Below, piece after piece: positions 12,101 to 44,929 of a DNA stretch of 64,000 nucleotides (positions within the stretch are counted from its first letter, which is position 1; every line of letters begins with the position of its first letter). A model generated the notes under the pieces. The model made no database searches. It had not been told where the DNA came from and saw only the letters and a list, made by a program, of their open reading frames with translations. The position numbers and the translations under genes were made by a program. Source of the DNA: Diogma glabrata. Lineage: Eukaryota > Arthropoda > Insecta > Diptera > Cylindrotomidae. The stretch lies in NCBI GenBank assembly GCA_963693315.1, contig OY856188.1, forward strand, positions 196,248,379 through 196,312,378. Reading direction: 5' to 3'.

Positions 12101-12367
12101 AAACAAAAAAATATGTGATCTTAACTGTAAAAGAAAAAATTGAAAACAAAACACAAAAATAAATTCTTTTTGACCGTTCCAAGAATAGAACAACAACAAT
12201 TGTATGTGTTTTATAATCATTGATAATGACGATGATTGAGAATTTAATTTTATACAGTTTGCCTTAAATTATGTTGAATTGAATAGAATTTTATGTTATA
12301 TTTCGTTGATTTTGCTAAAACCGTAGCAATATGATATTTTCAGTACATTGAAAAAAATTAAGTGCAA

Positions 12368-12535
12368 CGATATTTCGATCCAATGACTTTTTGACAGCGT
12401 AAACTTTCGGTGTCATGATTTTCGATGTTGTGATTTTCGGTTGTTTGACTTTTCGATAGTATGATTTCCATTTCTTGATTTATTGATATTATCCGATGTA
12501 ACAATTTTCGATGGTATGAATTTTCGATGATATGG
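12368..12535 (-). repeat. Inverted TCGAAA-type minisatellite, distal block
   Basis: The block is a series of GATTTTCGATGTTGTGATTTTCG-like words, each shorter than 20 bases and variably spaced. It is the mirror orientation of 10905-11232 and may mark the other end of one composite element. Confidence 0.55.
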
Positions 12536-12539
12536 CACG

Positions 12540-13051
12540 ATCTGATCATGCCCTATATATCAAAGCACTAACAATGTAGCAAAGTAATTTGTTTAAGAAT
12601 CTTTGTATGATTCTATATGATTTGGCACAACTCCATACGAAAATGTTGTCTTCAATTAAGCATAAAAGTAATCCATTTTAACTTTAATCCAAATTCGCTA
12701 ATAAATTCGGTGTAAGAATATTTCTCCAAGAAAAAAATAAAATTTAAATAATTACTTAAAAAATTATCCTAAGAAGTAATTTTTTTTCTAAATTTAATTT
12801 TTACTTAAAACGAAAACAAAAACAAATTGCGTTACATTATAATTGAAAAATTTTTAATTAAAAGAAAATTTATCGAAAAACAATAACAACAGCAAAACTT
12901 TAACAAACAAAAAAAGTTCTCAAGAAAAGCTTTACGTTTAATTTTTTCATATAAATTATTGAATTATAAATTTTCATATTTATCGTTTTAGAAATAAAAG
13001 CAAAAACGAGGACTGGGAACAAAACTGTTTCACTGGCATACTTATTTTTCT
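12540..13051. other. AT-rich stretch, nothing recognised
   Basis: A-rich sequence without open frames of note, clear repeats or RNA genes. Confidence 0.5.
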
Positions 13052-13142
13052 GGAAATATGTGCTTATAAACGAAGATATGTGCTTTTCTGGAAATATGTG
13101 CTTATAAACGAAGATATGTGCTTTTCTGGAAATATGTGCTTA
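13052..13142. repeat. 38 bp tandem repeat, about 2.4 copies
   Basis: TTTTCTGGAAATATGTGC followed by TTATAAACGAAGATATGTGC is repeated without visible change, with a partial third copy. Confidence 0.85.
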
Positions 13143-13734
13143 AAATCTTGAATTCAAGAAAAACCGGAAATATAACTGTGTGATGGTCCACGATTTTCGC
13201 AGTCCAAACACTAATTCTAAAAGCTTTAGATAAATCTAAATCAATCAAATCAAGTAACTTAATTTCATTAAATCATGCAAGCAGCCTTAAATCCTTTACA
13301 TGCCCACCGAATTTTCCTTCTCATATTGATGAATGATGGGTAGTTCTATAAACATGGAATTTTGGACGGCATGGGTTATTTCGCGGTATATTAATATAGA
13401 AAAAAACAGAGAGTGTGCTTAAGACCACACGGCAGAAGTGAAAACTTCATTGGCAATCGCAATCAATTGATATCTTATTAGTAGTATTTGGATCGTATTA
13501 GTAGAATAAATGAGAAACAAGTCAGAACGATAAACCGCTAACTACACACATTAACCTCACAATGTAAACCAAATAATTGTCAAAATAGCACTCATATGCC
13601 AACAGCAGGGACTAAAGTACGCGTGGTTGTCACACCCATAGATGAACAAGTTTAAATTTTACAAATCTTCCTGCGGAAACCTAAGCAAATTCATTTTTAT
13701 AAATGCGCATTGTTGCCGTTTGCAAATCACTATC
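13143..13734. other. No gene recognised
   Basis: Somewhat less AT-rich sequence, but no open frame, domain or repeat could be supported. Confidence 0.4.
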
Positions 13735-13964
13735 GGCTAAGTGCCACCATTTTTAATTATTTTATTTATCATGATTGCCATCCATGTTTAATCATACATA
13801 AGCTATGCTTCTTTGTATAGAATTTATGCGATTTCCGTCTCGTAATTGTGGCTAAGTGCCACCATTTTTAATTATTTTATTTATCATGATTACCATCCAT
13901 GTTTAATCATACATAAGCTATGCTTCTTTGTATAGAATTTATGCGATTTCCGTCTCGTAATTGT
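13735..13964. repeat. 115 bp tandem duplication, two copies
   Basis: The unit begins GGCTAAGTGCCACC and ends CCGTCTCGTAATTGT. Copy 2 starts at 13850. The copies differ at about one base (GATTGCCATCC versus GATTACCATCC), so the duplication is recent. Confidence 0.92.
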
Positions 13965-14536
13965 GAGCTTTAAATCGATGTAATCGATTTTATCAAGTTA
14001 CAAGTACTAAGTCTTCACTTAATTTTAGAAACATGTATTACATACAATTGCAAACCAACAACATATTTAGTGAAGATGATAAAACTCCAATACATATAAT
14101 TTTGATATACAAATGTAATTGTTTCAGGTTATAACTTATACTATCTTTCTTAAGTTATTTTTAATTTCATAAAGATTATGTTCAATAAAAAAAAACATTG
14201 ATCAAAGCAAACTACCGTTTAAAACGATAGTTAAATAAAAAGCAAAAATTAAGCGTACACAACAACTTCATAAGTTTTCATGATGATTAATGTATTATTG
14301 CATAAAGGATAAACAGCCATACATACTTTCAATTTTATATATTTTCAATATTTATTTAGCATGATGACTCGAATGCAAAATGCAAAAGACAGTAGCAATA
14401 TTTTAAAACTGCGTTATAAATCAATTTTTTAAAATTCGTATAAAGAAATTTTTATTATTTTTATGAATTCATAAATAAAAAAAAAATAATTTTAATGGTA
14501 TTTAATAAACATTAAAAAAAAAACAAAAAAAAATAT
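13965..14536. other. AT-rich stretch, nothing recognised
   Basis: Ends in A-rich runs (14465-14535) that are T-rich on the minus strand, directly downstream of the tRNA-like stretch at 14537. Confidence 0.4.
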
Positions 14537-14602
14537 GTACTACACCAGCGATTGAACTCACTATCTACTGTACATCAGTCGAGTACGATATCCACAACGC
14601 AA
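14537..14602 (-). repeat. Possible tRNA-derived SINE head or tRNA pseudogene
   Basis: On the minus strand the stretch GCGTTGTGGATATCGTACTC...GAGTTCAATCGCTGGTGTAG has a B-box-like GAGTTCAATCG and a loosely A-box-like start at tRNA-like spacing. A T run typical of a Pol III terminator follows. The T-arm stem pairs only partly, and the acceptor stem does not close. It is not a functional tRNA. Confidence 0.3.
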
Positions 14603-15562
14603 TTTGAAACGTTTAAAAATGATATATAGATTATAATTTATTATTATTTTTAGCATTTCACTTTAAAGCATGACGGATCAGACTAACTTACTACCTACGG
14701 AAAAATATGTGTGTGGTGCGCCAAAGAAGTTTTCACTTCAAATTTATTTATTTCAAATGAAATTTATAAGCCTTAAGTATGTTTATACTTTAGCATGACC
14801 CCCAAAATAACCCCGTTTCGAAATATATTTCTTACAAAAAATATGTAATATGTATCTTACAAAATACCAAAATTATCAGTCTCCTAATGTGTCCCTTTTT
14901 GAAAGTCAAAGCTGGTAAACTAAATAAGCAATAATTCTAGGTGTGTAGAGACAGATTTACACTGCAGTAATAATTTTTAACAATAATGCGTTATCAATGT
15001 GTAAATAATCATAAAATTACTTAAATTTCATTTAAGATATATCCTATTAAATTTTGTCCCTCGATTTTTTTATCATTCTCCTGCCAAATCAAAACACATT
15101 GAAAATATTGGGAATCCATATTTCGATCAAGTGATCGCTCGTCACAGGAACTAATTAAAGTACAATAAATATAATATAGCAAGTATCTTAGTTAGTCCGA
15201 GGTTTTATCAATCAAAACAGTCATCATTGCAAGCAAGATCGTGTTTTGTCCAGTCACATTTTCAGTACCCAGATAAGTATTTTCTTTAAAATAATTTTAA
15301 TTATAGGTTATTTTATAGTTCTATACTTCGTGAATATGTAGCCCCTTGGTATAGAATTCGTTTAATTTTTTCATTAGACGTAATTTTATCATTTTTAAGA
15401 GAAATACTGAAAAATTATCAGTCCCCTGGTCTCAGTCTCCTGGAAGCTTTACGAGCGAGATTAGACTTAGATAAACGTTTATTTCGTATTTTGAGATAAT
15501 ATAGTGATGAATCACTCCTATATATATAGTGAGGCATCACATAAAATTAAATTAGCTTTTCG
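14603..15562. other. No gene recognised
   Basis: AT-rich sequence with small frames only. A short duplicated word (GTGATGAATCACTCCTATATATATAGTGAGGCATCAC, self-complementary in part) lies at 15505-15541. Confidence 0.4.
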
Positions 15563-16709
15563 AGCTGTGTGAACTTGGAACCCGAACACAAGAGAAAAAA
15601 AAATATTTTTGGCAACTACAAACGATGTAGATGATTGTAGTAAAATTTTTTGTTTGTAGTTGTAATAAATATCACTCAGATCCTTAAAAAAGATGAATCA
15701 CACACAGTGATAATTTTGATAATCCGATTATACAAGATTGTTCGAAATCATTTGTAGCATTTTTTAATATTGATAAATATTTTTGGAATTTTTTTTTTCA
15801 CTCAAAAAATAAAAGAATGTACAGTTGAGCAAAAGTTTGTGGTTGTTTGCCTTTGTAATAAATATCACTCAAATCATCAAAACAAGTGAATCCCCTTAAA
15901 AGTAAAAAATGAACAACTGTCCAAGTGAAAAGTTGAAATGTTCTTTATATCCCAGAAACTACAAACGACGTTGATGATTGTAGTAAAATTATTTTATTTT
16001 CAGCTGGTCAAGTTTTGGCATAAATTTATATTTTTAGATTTTGTGGCTACAAAAAAAACTTTTAAAAATATTTATGAGTACTACAAAAAACTAAAAACGA
16101 TTTCGAACAATCTTGAGTACTCGGAATATCAAAATTATCACTGTGTATAGGGTATTCCCCTGTTTTGATGATTTGAGTGATATTTATTACAACTACAAAC
16201 AAAAAATTTTACATTTGTTGAGTGAAAAAAAATTTCCAAAAAACATTTATCATTTCTTCAAAATACTACAAACGATTTCGAACAATCTTGTATACTCGGC
16301 TTATTAAAATTATCACTATGTATTCATCTGTTTTGATGATTTGAGTGATATTTATTACAACTACAAACAAAATATGTTTACTCCAATCATTTAAATCCTT
16401 TGTAGTTTCTGAGATCGAAATAATATTCCAAATGTTTGCTCAACTGTACATATTTTTATTTTTGAGTGAAAAACAAATTTCCAAAATTATTTATCTTTAG
16501 AACAAAAAACTACAAACGATTTCGTACAATCTTGTATACTTGGAATTATCAAAATTATTAATGTGTATAGGGGATTCACCTGTTTTAAGGATTTGAGTGA
16601 TATTTATTACAACTACAAACAAAAAAGTTTTACTACTATCATCTACATCGTTTGTAGTTTCCAAAAATATTTTTTTTTTCTTTATGTTCGGGTTCAAGTT
16701 CACACAGCT
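15563..16709. repeat. Foldback element with internal sub-repeats
   Basis: The outer arms start AGCTGTGTGAACTTGGAACC (left) and return as the reverse complement ending GGGTTCAAGTTCACACAGCT (right). Inside, a ~120 bp unit recurs in both orientations. It is marked by ACAAACGAT, GAACAATCTTG, ATCAAAATTATCACTGTGTA and GAGTGATATTTATTACAAC. Copies are near 15620-15760, 16090-16210, 16265-16375 and 16505-16640. Short frames here are shadows of the repeat. Confidence 0.85.
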
Positions 16710-17116
16710 ACTTTTTCGTTCATTTTTATTTATTTTTATAACAAAACTTGCGTGATTGAACAAAATATTCAGAAAAATTATTTCGGTTTTACGTTGGAAT
16801 GCATTATATTTGTGGAAAAAATTAAAATTAAATGTTTGAGTATTTGAAAGGAAATATTTATTTCAATTTAGGAGTAAGAAGGATATTTTTTAGTTTTCAC
16901 TAATGTATGTTTTGTATGTTTGTTTCACTAATGTAATGTATGTTTGTATGTTTTTTTACTGACTACATTCAGATAGTTGAAAAAATTTCATCAGCTTTAA
17001 CTAAAACTACTTGCCAGAGCTTATACGCAAAAAAATGTGCCGTAATAACCTCTATTTTCTTCGTTCGTGTGTAGAACTAGATATCAAATGATATCAAATT
17101 CGATTATTTCGCCTTC
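16710..17116. other. No gene recognised
   Basis: Contains a local repeat of TGTATGTTTG words at about 16900-16950. A phrase near 16790-16850 (ACGTTGGAATGCAT, TGTGGAAAAAAT, GAAATATTTATTTCA) recurs near 51555-51625, so this is probably dispersed repeat sequence. Confidence 0.4.
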
Positions 17117-17440
17117 ATGTCTCGCCTTTTGTTATTGAAAAAAGAACCAAAATGTGACAAAAGCTCCTTATTGGTGTCATTTTTTGTATACACCGCTTTT
17201 GTTTCCAATTACAGCAAGTTTTTAGGTTTTCACTCTTTAAAAAAATGTAGCCCTATTTGCGAAACTCGATTATTTAGATTATCGTTGATAGATCCTATCA
17301 ACCCAAGATTTGATATGAACGGATCGATACAAAATCGTACAAAAGAATATAGCCCAGAATATTTTTTAAATTTAAGTTTAACGTTTTTGATATCACATTT
17401 TCCGCGCATATTTACGAATTCAATGAGTCTAAGAATTTAA
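17117..17440 (+). CDS. Unrecognised open frame, 107 codons
   Basis: This open frame starts with ATG and encodes a mixed-composition protein with hydrophobic stretches (SLLVSFFVYTAFV; LNLSLTFLISHFP). It has fewer Asn/Lys/Ile runs than the chance frames around it. No domain is recognised, no splice partners were seen, and the neighbours are repeats. It could be a fragment of a decayed mobile element or chance. Low confidence that it is a gene. Confidence 0.2.
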   Translation: MSRLLLLKKEPKCDKSSLLVSFFVYTAFVSNYSKFLGFHSLKKCSPICETRLFRLSLIDPINPRFDMNGSIQNRTKEYSPEYFLNLSLTFLISHFPRIFTNSMSLRI

Positions 17441-17809
17441 AGATTTAAGAATTTAAAAAAATTTGCAAAAACAAATATATAGTTACGTTTTTATAATTCA
17501 TAATTATACCTTATGAGGAGCTTAGAATTCGGCGGGGCAAACAAACATATGTTTACCCTAGTCGTTTAACCTAGTAAGTAGTAACTATGTAACTTTTTAT
17601 TTAATTTTACAAGCCAAAGGTTTTGGAATATCATCGAAAATGTCGAATTTACTCCACATCTTGCATTTAATCAATATTCGATCAGTTTCATGGCAATTTT
17701 GGTTTGTTTATTATTTAAATTCGCACTAGTGTGTAATAAATATATTACGTAGCTACGTGATTTTATCGTAATAAATAAATAATAATGAAGCTTTCTACAT
17801 TTAATTACT
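17441..17809. other. AT-rich stretch, nothing recognised
   Basis: No frame, repeat or RNA gene could be supported. Confidence 0.4.
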
Positions 17810-17905
17810 AAAAAGTCCGTGCGGCAAGATGTCCGCTAGAAATAGGTAGATTTCGAGATCAGACAGTTTTGTGTACAAGTAGAATCTGATGTATCAGATT
17901 AGTTT
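17810..17905 (+). repeat. Short dispersed repeat, copy 1
   Basis: About 95 bp starting AAAAAGTCCGTGCGGCAAG and running through CTAGAAATAGGTAGA and GTGTACAAGTAGAAT to CAGATTAGTTTAAA. A diverged copy lies in the opposite orientation at 42275-42385. Confidence 0.75.
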
Positions 17906-18555
17906 AAACAAAACAAACTAATTACAAACAGATATCGAACAAATTTTAAAAAGAAAATTAGCTATATATAAGCAAAACTACATCTATCCAATTTTGCAAC
18001 AAACAAATATCAAATCTAACACAGAACATATGTATGACAATTTATGACACTATATGAAAAACACACGCCAAACCTACTCTATATCATATGTCGTGCAATT
18101 ACTGCAAAATATCAAAATATGTAGTTTATTTCTAAGAAAAAGAAATTAATTTCTTCTATTCAAATCTTTTTATTTTTTTTTTCATTGACTGTTGAAGGTT
18201 TTTGCAAATTGTTTTTGTTGGGGACTGTCGTAAACTTTTTTGTTGAAGCCAACATTTCAAAAACCTCTAACTGCAGAGGATTATATTTATAAGAAACGGA
18301 TTTAACTGTTTCTACAGATTCTAAATTTATGAAGTTTTTAAAAATATTAGTATCCAAACGGCCGTTATAACGGTTTTAAAAACTCAATTTTTTTAGAAAA
18401 AAGCCTCTAGTTTCTTAACCACGTGTTGGATTTTGCTGATTCACGAGCTTGTTCAAGATATTAATAGAACACACATGAACAAACAAATTTTTTGATCTAC
18501 CTCAACAAATGCGACCGTGAGAGTGCCGGTCGTTTTCGTTATATCTCATATCGTT

Positions 18556-21958
<3,403 letters not shown>

Positions 21959-22060
21959 ATTGTTTTTCCGTCTCCGCTTATCATATATACATAGTCGTAA
22001 TTGGCACCAAAATTTTCCCGAAATTGCAATAGGTAGATTTTTATATGAAATCTACCTAAA

Positions 22061-22743
22061 ACTGTATCTAGTGATAAAATCTAGAGTAGAAAAAAATTAA
22101 AAATACTCACAATTTAACTAAAAAAACAAAATCATTTTAATTGGAATTCGTCTCTTGAATGATTTTAAATTATTACATGTCGTTAGAATTGGAATTGGCA
22201 GAGTTAATTACATAAAATATTTGATTTTAAAATACTATCCCTATACTATATTAAATATTTTCAAAATAGTCAATTGATTATCGATGAAAAATAAAATAAA
22301 ATAGGATGGATGGTCATCCATGAATTTTATAGATTAATTAATTATGTAACTGAAAACAGTTAAAAAAACTATTTGGGAACGAATTATTCAAAAATTAATT
22401 TAAAGAACTTTTTGTATTCTAAGATTGTAGGAATTAGGTTTCCAGTTACCTAATACGCTTCATTTAATTTAAAAACAAAGAACGTTTTGAAGTAATTAGC
22501 TAGGTGGCGAGAAGATGAGATATTATTTTATGTTTCATTTTCTCTCATAGTTTTAGTTTCGAAGTGCCATAATTAGAATTTAATACAAATATAAAATTTA
22601 TGTTCCTAAGATAATCAACTAATTTATACTTATTTATGAACTAGATTAGTATTACCGTTATCGAGTTTACATATATATTCTGGAATTGTTATGATTAAAT
22701 TAACTAACGAATATTCAAGAATAATAAAATCCATGAAAAGATA
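22061..22743. other. AT-rich stretch, nothing recognised
   Basis: No supported feature. Confidence 0.5.
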
Positions 22744-23117
22744 TATATAACAATTTATTTTATGTTTTGCAGGCAAAATTCTTTTGTTGATTTTACAATT
22801 TAAAAAAACGCTGTTTCATATATTCAAAATAACTTTTAAAATTTATTAAACAATTGTTTTTTTCTTATTAATTTTCTCTTACATGTTTCGATTATATATC
22901 ATCTTCGGAGAGATATTTTGCAACTGATTAAACTGTTAGTTTCAAAATATCTCTCTGAAGATGATATATAATCGAAACATGTAAGAGAAAATTAATAAGA
23001 AAAAACAATTGTTTAATAAATTTTAAAAGTTATTTTGAATATATGAAACAGCGTTTTTTTAAATTGTAAAATCAACAAAGGAATTTTGCCTGTAAAACAT
23101 AAAATAAATTGTTATAT
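22744..23117. repeat. Palindromic element, about 175 bp arms
   Basis: The left arm starts ATATAACAATTTATTTTATG and the right arm ends with its reverse complement. The arms also share GGCAAAATTC, AAAAACGCTGTTTCATATATT and TTTCGATTATATATCATCTTC. The loop is about 25 bp around 22930. It is non-coding and foldback or MITE-like. Confidence 0.9.
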
Positions 23118-23630
23118 AGTGATTTTACCGCACTCCGAAAACAAAAATTGAAAATTTAAAGATAAATATGTTACTTAACATAAATAAATACTAACTAATG
23201 AAAAAATGTCTACTCACTTGTTGATTGAACCAATAAACATTTATATTCATATATCCTAGTGAGAATACGCGGTGTTACGTGAAGTAGCTTCAATTATGAA
23301 CGCGCTCGAATCGAATCCTTACTTCCGTTAAGACTGACACTAATTCACTTCACTTTTATTTTGAAAAAAACTAAAAACAGACCGGATTCACTAGAACTGG
23401 TGACTTATTAGAAACATTGATTAATCGATCTAAAAATTTACGATTGACTGCAGTTTCAATAAAATTATATTGACAAATATGAGAACATGAAATGTAAAAT
23501 CATATCTCATATTCTCACGCAATTAGTTTTATGAACGATTCTTTTTTAAAAAACAAAAAATTAAAACAAGTTTTTTTTATTATTTAATTTAAAAAAATTG
23601 AAGGGGCTGAAATCTCACAGCTCTGAGATA
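23118..23630. other. AT-rich stretch, nothing recognised
   Basis: No supported feature. Slightly higher GC at 23255-23345 without a frame. Confidence 0.4.
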
Positions 23631-25376
23631 TCAAGACTTCGGTCTGGGTTAAGGTTAAGGATTTTGATATAGTTTTCGGCAAAAAAACTTTTATGAGGAC
23701 ATTGTTTTTAGTTTTGGGCAGCAATGTATATCAAACTTAAAACTCTTTGTAAAGTTCAAGAATTTTATCTTTGTTTAGAAATTTATTACGAAACTAATAC
23801 CGCATTTACAGCGGCATAGCAAATTAGTAGATGTAATTTAAATCTGTGCTGTAAACAATTTTTATTTTAAAAGCTTGCAACTAATTTGATATCTAGCCTT
23901 ACTAAAAAACAATTTTTTTTTTAATTTAATACTTCACGCTGTGAACACCATTGCAAATAAAATTTTGATTTCTACACCGTCTCCTTTTCCCAAAAATTAA
24001 TATACTATCTACTAATTTGCTATGTCGCTGTAAATGCGGTATAATACGAAACATGAATACGTTGCCGGAAAATTATAACAGACATAAATTAACACAATTT
24101 ACTGAAAAGATGATACAATCAGCAAACTATACTCAAAAACCTCCATTTAGCGTTTCAAGAAAATATTACAAAATCAAAAAATCATATTTCTTTCAAAATT
24201 CCAAAAATATTCTAAAAATTAAAATAAAATCAAAAATTTAAACTTTTTTTTAAAGTCCTAAGAACATGCAAAAATTATAACAAAATCAAAAATTGAAACT
24301 TTTTCCAATATTCTTAAAAAATTGCAAAAATTATAACAAAATTAAAAATACAACTTTTTTTCATAATTCCAAATATTATAATAAAATCAAAAATTTTAAA
24401 TTTTTCAAAATTTTAAAAATATTGCAAAAATTCATAATTCAAAAATTCAAACTTTTTTCAAAATTCTTAAAATATTCCAAAAATTATAGCAAAATCAACG
24501 TACAAACTTTTTCAAAATTCCAAAAGTTATAATAAAATCAAAAATTTAAACTTTTTTAAAATTGCAAAAACATTCCGAAAATTTTTACAAAATCAAAATT
24601 TGAAACAAACTTTTCCCAAAATTCTAAAAATATTGCAAAAATTATAATAAAATCAAAATTACACACTTTTTTTTAAATTTCAAAAATATTTAAAATTATA
24701 GCAAAATCAAAAATACAAACTTTTTTCAAAACTCAAAAAATATTACAAAATCAAAAACTGAATCTTTTTCCAAACCAAAAGTTCAAAAAACCTTTTTCAA
24801 AAATTCTAAAAATATTTCAAAAATTATAACAAAATCAAAAATTTCAATTTCCAATTTCATGTTCGATAACATATGTCAAACAAATAATTAATTTCATTTT
24901 TTTCCAAAAAATTGAGTAAACAAAATGAAAATCATTATTTTGACACATTTGACAACATTTTTTTGACAAACTCATAATGCAATAATCTAGTTTTTGGTCT
25001 CACATACCAATCCCGACCATCAATATTTCTTCCAATTCAATACTTACAATGAACGTTTTTTAAGCAACAAATATGGAAATTTCCTTGTTTTGATACATTT
25101 GACGATCATTTGACACACGTCCGGTACATTTATCACCCTTTCGGCTCTTCCCATTGAGTATACCTATTGTTAGAAAAAACAATTTTTGAAATCCCTCCAG
25201 TGGTTTTCTAGATTTCGTTGGTTTGACGGCCTGCCGGTAGACAGACATACACTTTTTTTTTTTTTGCTTTTTTACTTTTTTAGTAGGTAACAAACGTCGA
25301 GAAATGCAAAAAAAAGTGTAAGAATTTCACTTTTGGCTCGAGAATATAATACTTAGTTCTTTCAGACCGAAGTAAA
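23631..25376. mobile_element. TIR element family T, copy 1 (non-coding)
   Basis: It begins with AGACTTCGGTCTG (about 23631) and ends with CAGACCGAAGTAA (about 25376), an inverted terminal pair. The 5' part (TTAAGGATTTTGATATAGTTTTCGG, TTATGAGGACATTG in short pieces) and the 3' part (AATCCCTCCAG, GGTTTTCTAGATTTCG, GACAGACATACAC) recur in the copy at 27005-29200. The 3' part also recurs at 52260-52455. No transposase frame was seen. Confidence 0.65.
24120..24860. repeat. Degenerate tandem repeat inside element T copy 1
   Basis: About a dozen diverged copies of a 50-60 bp unit: AAAATTCCAAAAATATT, GCAAAAATTATAACAAAATC, AAAAATTCAAACTTTTTTC. The same unit fills 27840-28230 in copy 2. Short open frames here are repeat artefacts. 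Confidence 0.8.
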
Positions 25377-26383
25377 ACAATTTTTCATTATTTGTACCCA
25401 TACTATTTGTTATGGATAGAACAGTTGATTAGCAAAACGCGTTAATTTTTTCTCAATAATCAAGCAAAATTTTTATTTAAATTTGTTTGTGCTGGTTTAC
25501 TTTTGGTAATAAAAGCAAATAGGAAATAAGGCAGGACAATGGGACACCATAGCAAGTTTACCAACAAACTAAACTATGTAGCTGAACTGTGATTTATTGT
25601 TTTTTAATATTTACGAAATTCTGGACGAGCGAAAACATATAACGTGCTGTTTTTATTATAAATGCTTATTTGATTTATTATTTTTCTATTTTTTTCATTG
25701 ACTTACCTGATGTGATGAAAGTGCAATGGTGAAAGTACTCCGGCATCGGGCACATTTGCCAATTTTAGTTTATCAGGAAAATAAACATAAAAACGTTGAT
25801 GACACGCAACAAAATAGCTTAACAGATTGAAGTTTCTTTTGCAGTTTACAGATATAGAAATATATTATAAGTAGTGTTATTTTTTTATTGTGGCATGTGT
25901 CCCATTCTCCTCTAATATAGTATTATGTGTTATTATTATACTAACAATAATAATGCAATTTACAATTAATTTTTCAATACTAAATCACGTTTTTTGGAAA
26001 ATTCCAATTATAACTATTACATATCACATCAAATAAATATTAATTCATTTCATTACTTCATCAATAATTAAACTTAAAACATAGAACTAATTTGTGCTAA
26101 CAAATTAAAGGAATTCTAAATTTCATCGTGACATGAAGTATAAGAAATCAAACGATTTAGTTTAAAATTAGAGGATTTAGAAAAATTTAAGCTTATCTAC
26201 TGTATAATTCAAAAACGGAAAACCTACTGTCAATAGTACAAAGAAAATCAAAACAAACAATTACTTTTATATGTTTATGTTTTCTGTAAACCATAACTAA
26301 AAATAATTTAGATTTATAAATTATAATAATTAATTTAAAGTGAATTGTTATAAAACAATTAGTGATCGGTAAGTTTGTACAAT
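25377..26383. other. FA2H 3' flank, no other feature
   Basis: This AT-rich stretch lies downstream of the FA2H stop on the minus strand and should hold its 3' UTR. I could not single out the poly(A) site among the many AT-rich candidates. Confidence 0.4.
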
Positions 26384-43849
<17,466 letters not shown>

Positions 43850-44929
43850 CTGCAATAAACATTAAATGTACATATTAAGAAAAAATATAAGTACAGATAA
43901 CCACATGGAATCTTTGCACATTCAAATATTTTTTTATAAATTTATTAGTTTGATTCTGATTCATATTTCAAACGTCAATTGTGACATTCCTCAAATAAAC
44001 CGATAACAATTAGTATGCTTAAGTAAGAATTAGTCATACAAAGATAATCGTTCAGTTTATATATAAACCTGCATTTCTACACGCAGCCAACATTTTTTTT
44101 ACAAATATCAGATACAACTTTCTTTATCAAGATGATCATAAATTAGATATTTTATAATTTAGATAAGTGTCTACTTCTCCGAAAACAGGTGTTGAAAAGA
44201 AATTCATCACGTGTTGCGGTGACATGCCGATAATCTGAATATAAGACAATTTTTAACATTTAAGCCTTTAAAGTAACACAAAACCCCTTAAAAGCTGCAA
44301 AGGTTCCTAGCCTAGGCCAATTCGATCTGTCCCTAAAGACGTTCCCAACTCATAAAATTGAATGATACATGCTCACGCCTTGTATATACTCGTAAATTTC
44401 CAACCAAGCTACAGGTGTTTGGTTATCGAAATGGTTCCCTCTCTTTTCATTACGTGTTATGTAATATATGTTACACTTCAATAAGCACCGTTATTTATGT
44501 GTCCTAATCTCAATTTAACTACACCGAATGCATGTTTAGCGTAATAAACACTGTGTTTATTTTGTTTTATTTCTAGCTAAATCATAAAAATAAGCATGCA
44601 GATCAGTATTTTATAAAAAAACGCATGCAAATAATTATTTCCCCGATTTTAACATATAGTTAGGAGATAAATACAACAACCATAACAAAATATTTAATTA
44701 AATCGAGAAACTAAAAAACAATTTAATTTTTCGATAAAATATTTCTATATTCAATTCTATATTGAACGATAAAAACTATTTAGAGTTGATATATTTTTCA
44801 AACTATTAGGGCCTTCATTAGTGTCAAATAGTTTAGAGGTTATTCGTTATATCAGACAAAAAGATTAGTTCAGATCAGACTTTGGTATATGATCTGAGCT
44901 TACTTTAACATGGAGGATCTGGATTCGTT
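43850..44929. other. Upstream flank or intron of FA2H, no exon identified
   Basis: I looked on the minus strand for the cytochrome b5 exons (HPGG codons) and did not find them. No other feature is supported. Confidence 0.45.

Noticed and set aside
44180..44240. Minus-strand frame near 44235-44160 as an upstream FA2H exon
   Set aside because: It has an AG acceptor-like start, but the translation does not match cytochrome b5 or the FA2H linker, and the phase was not satisfied.
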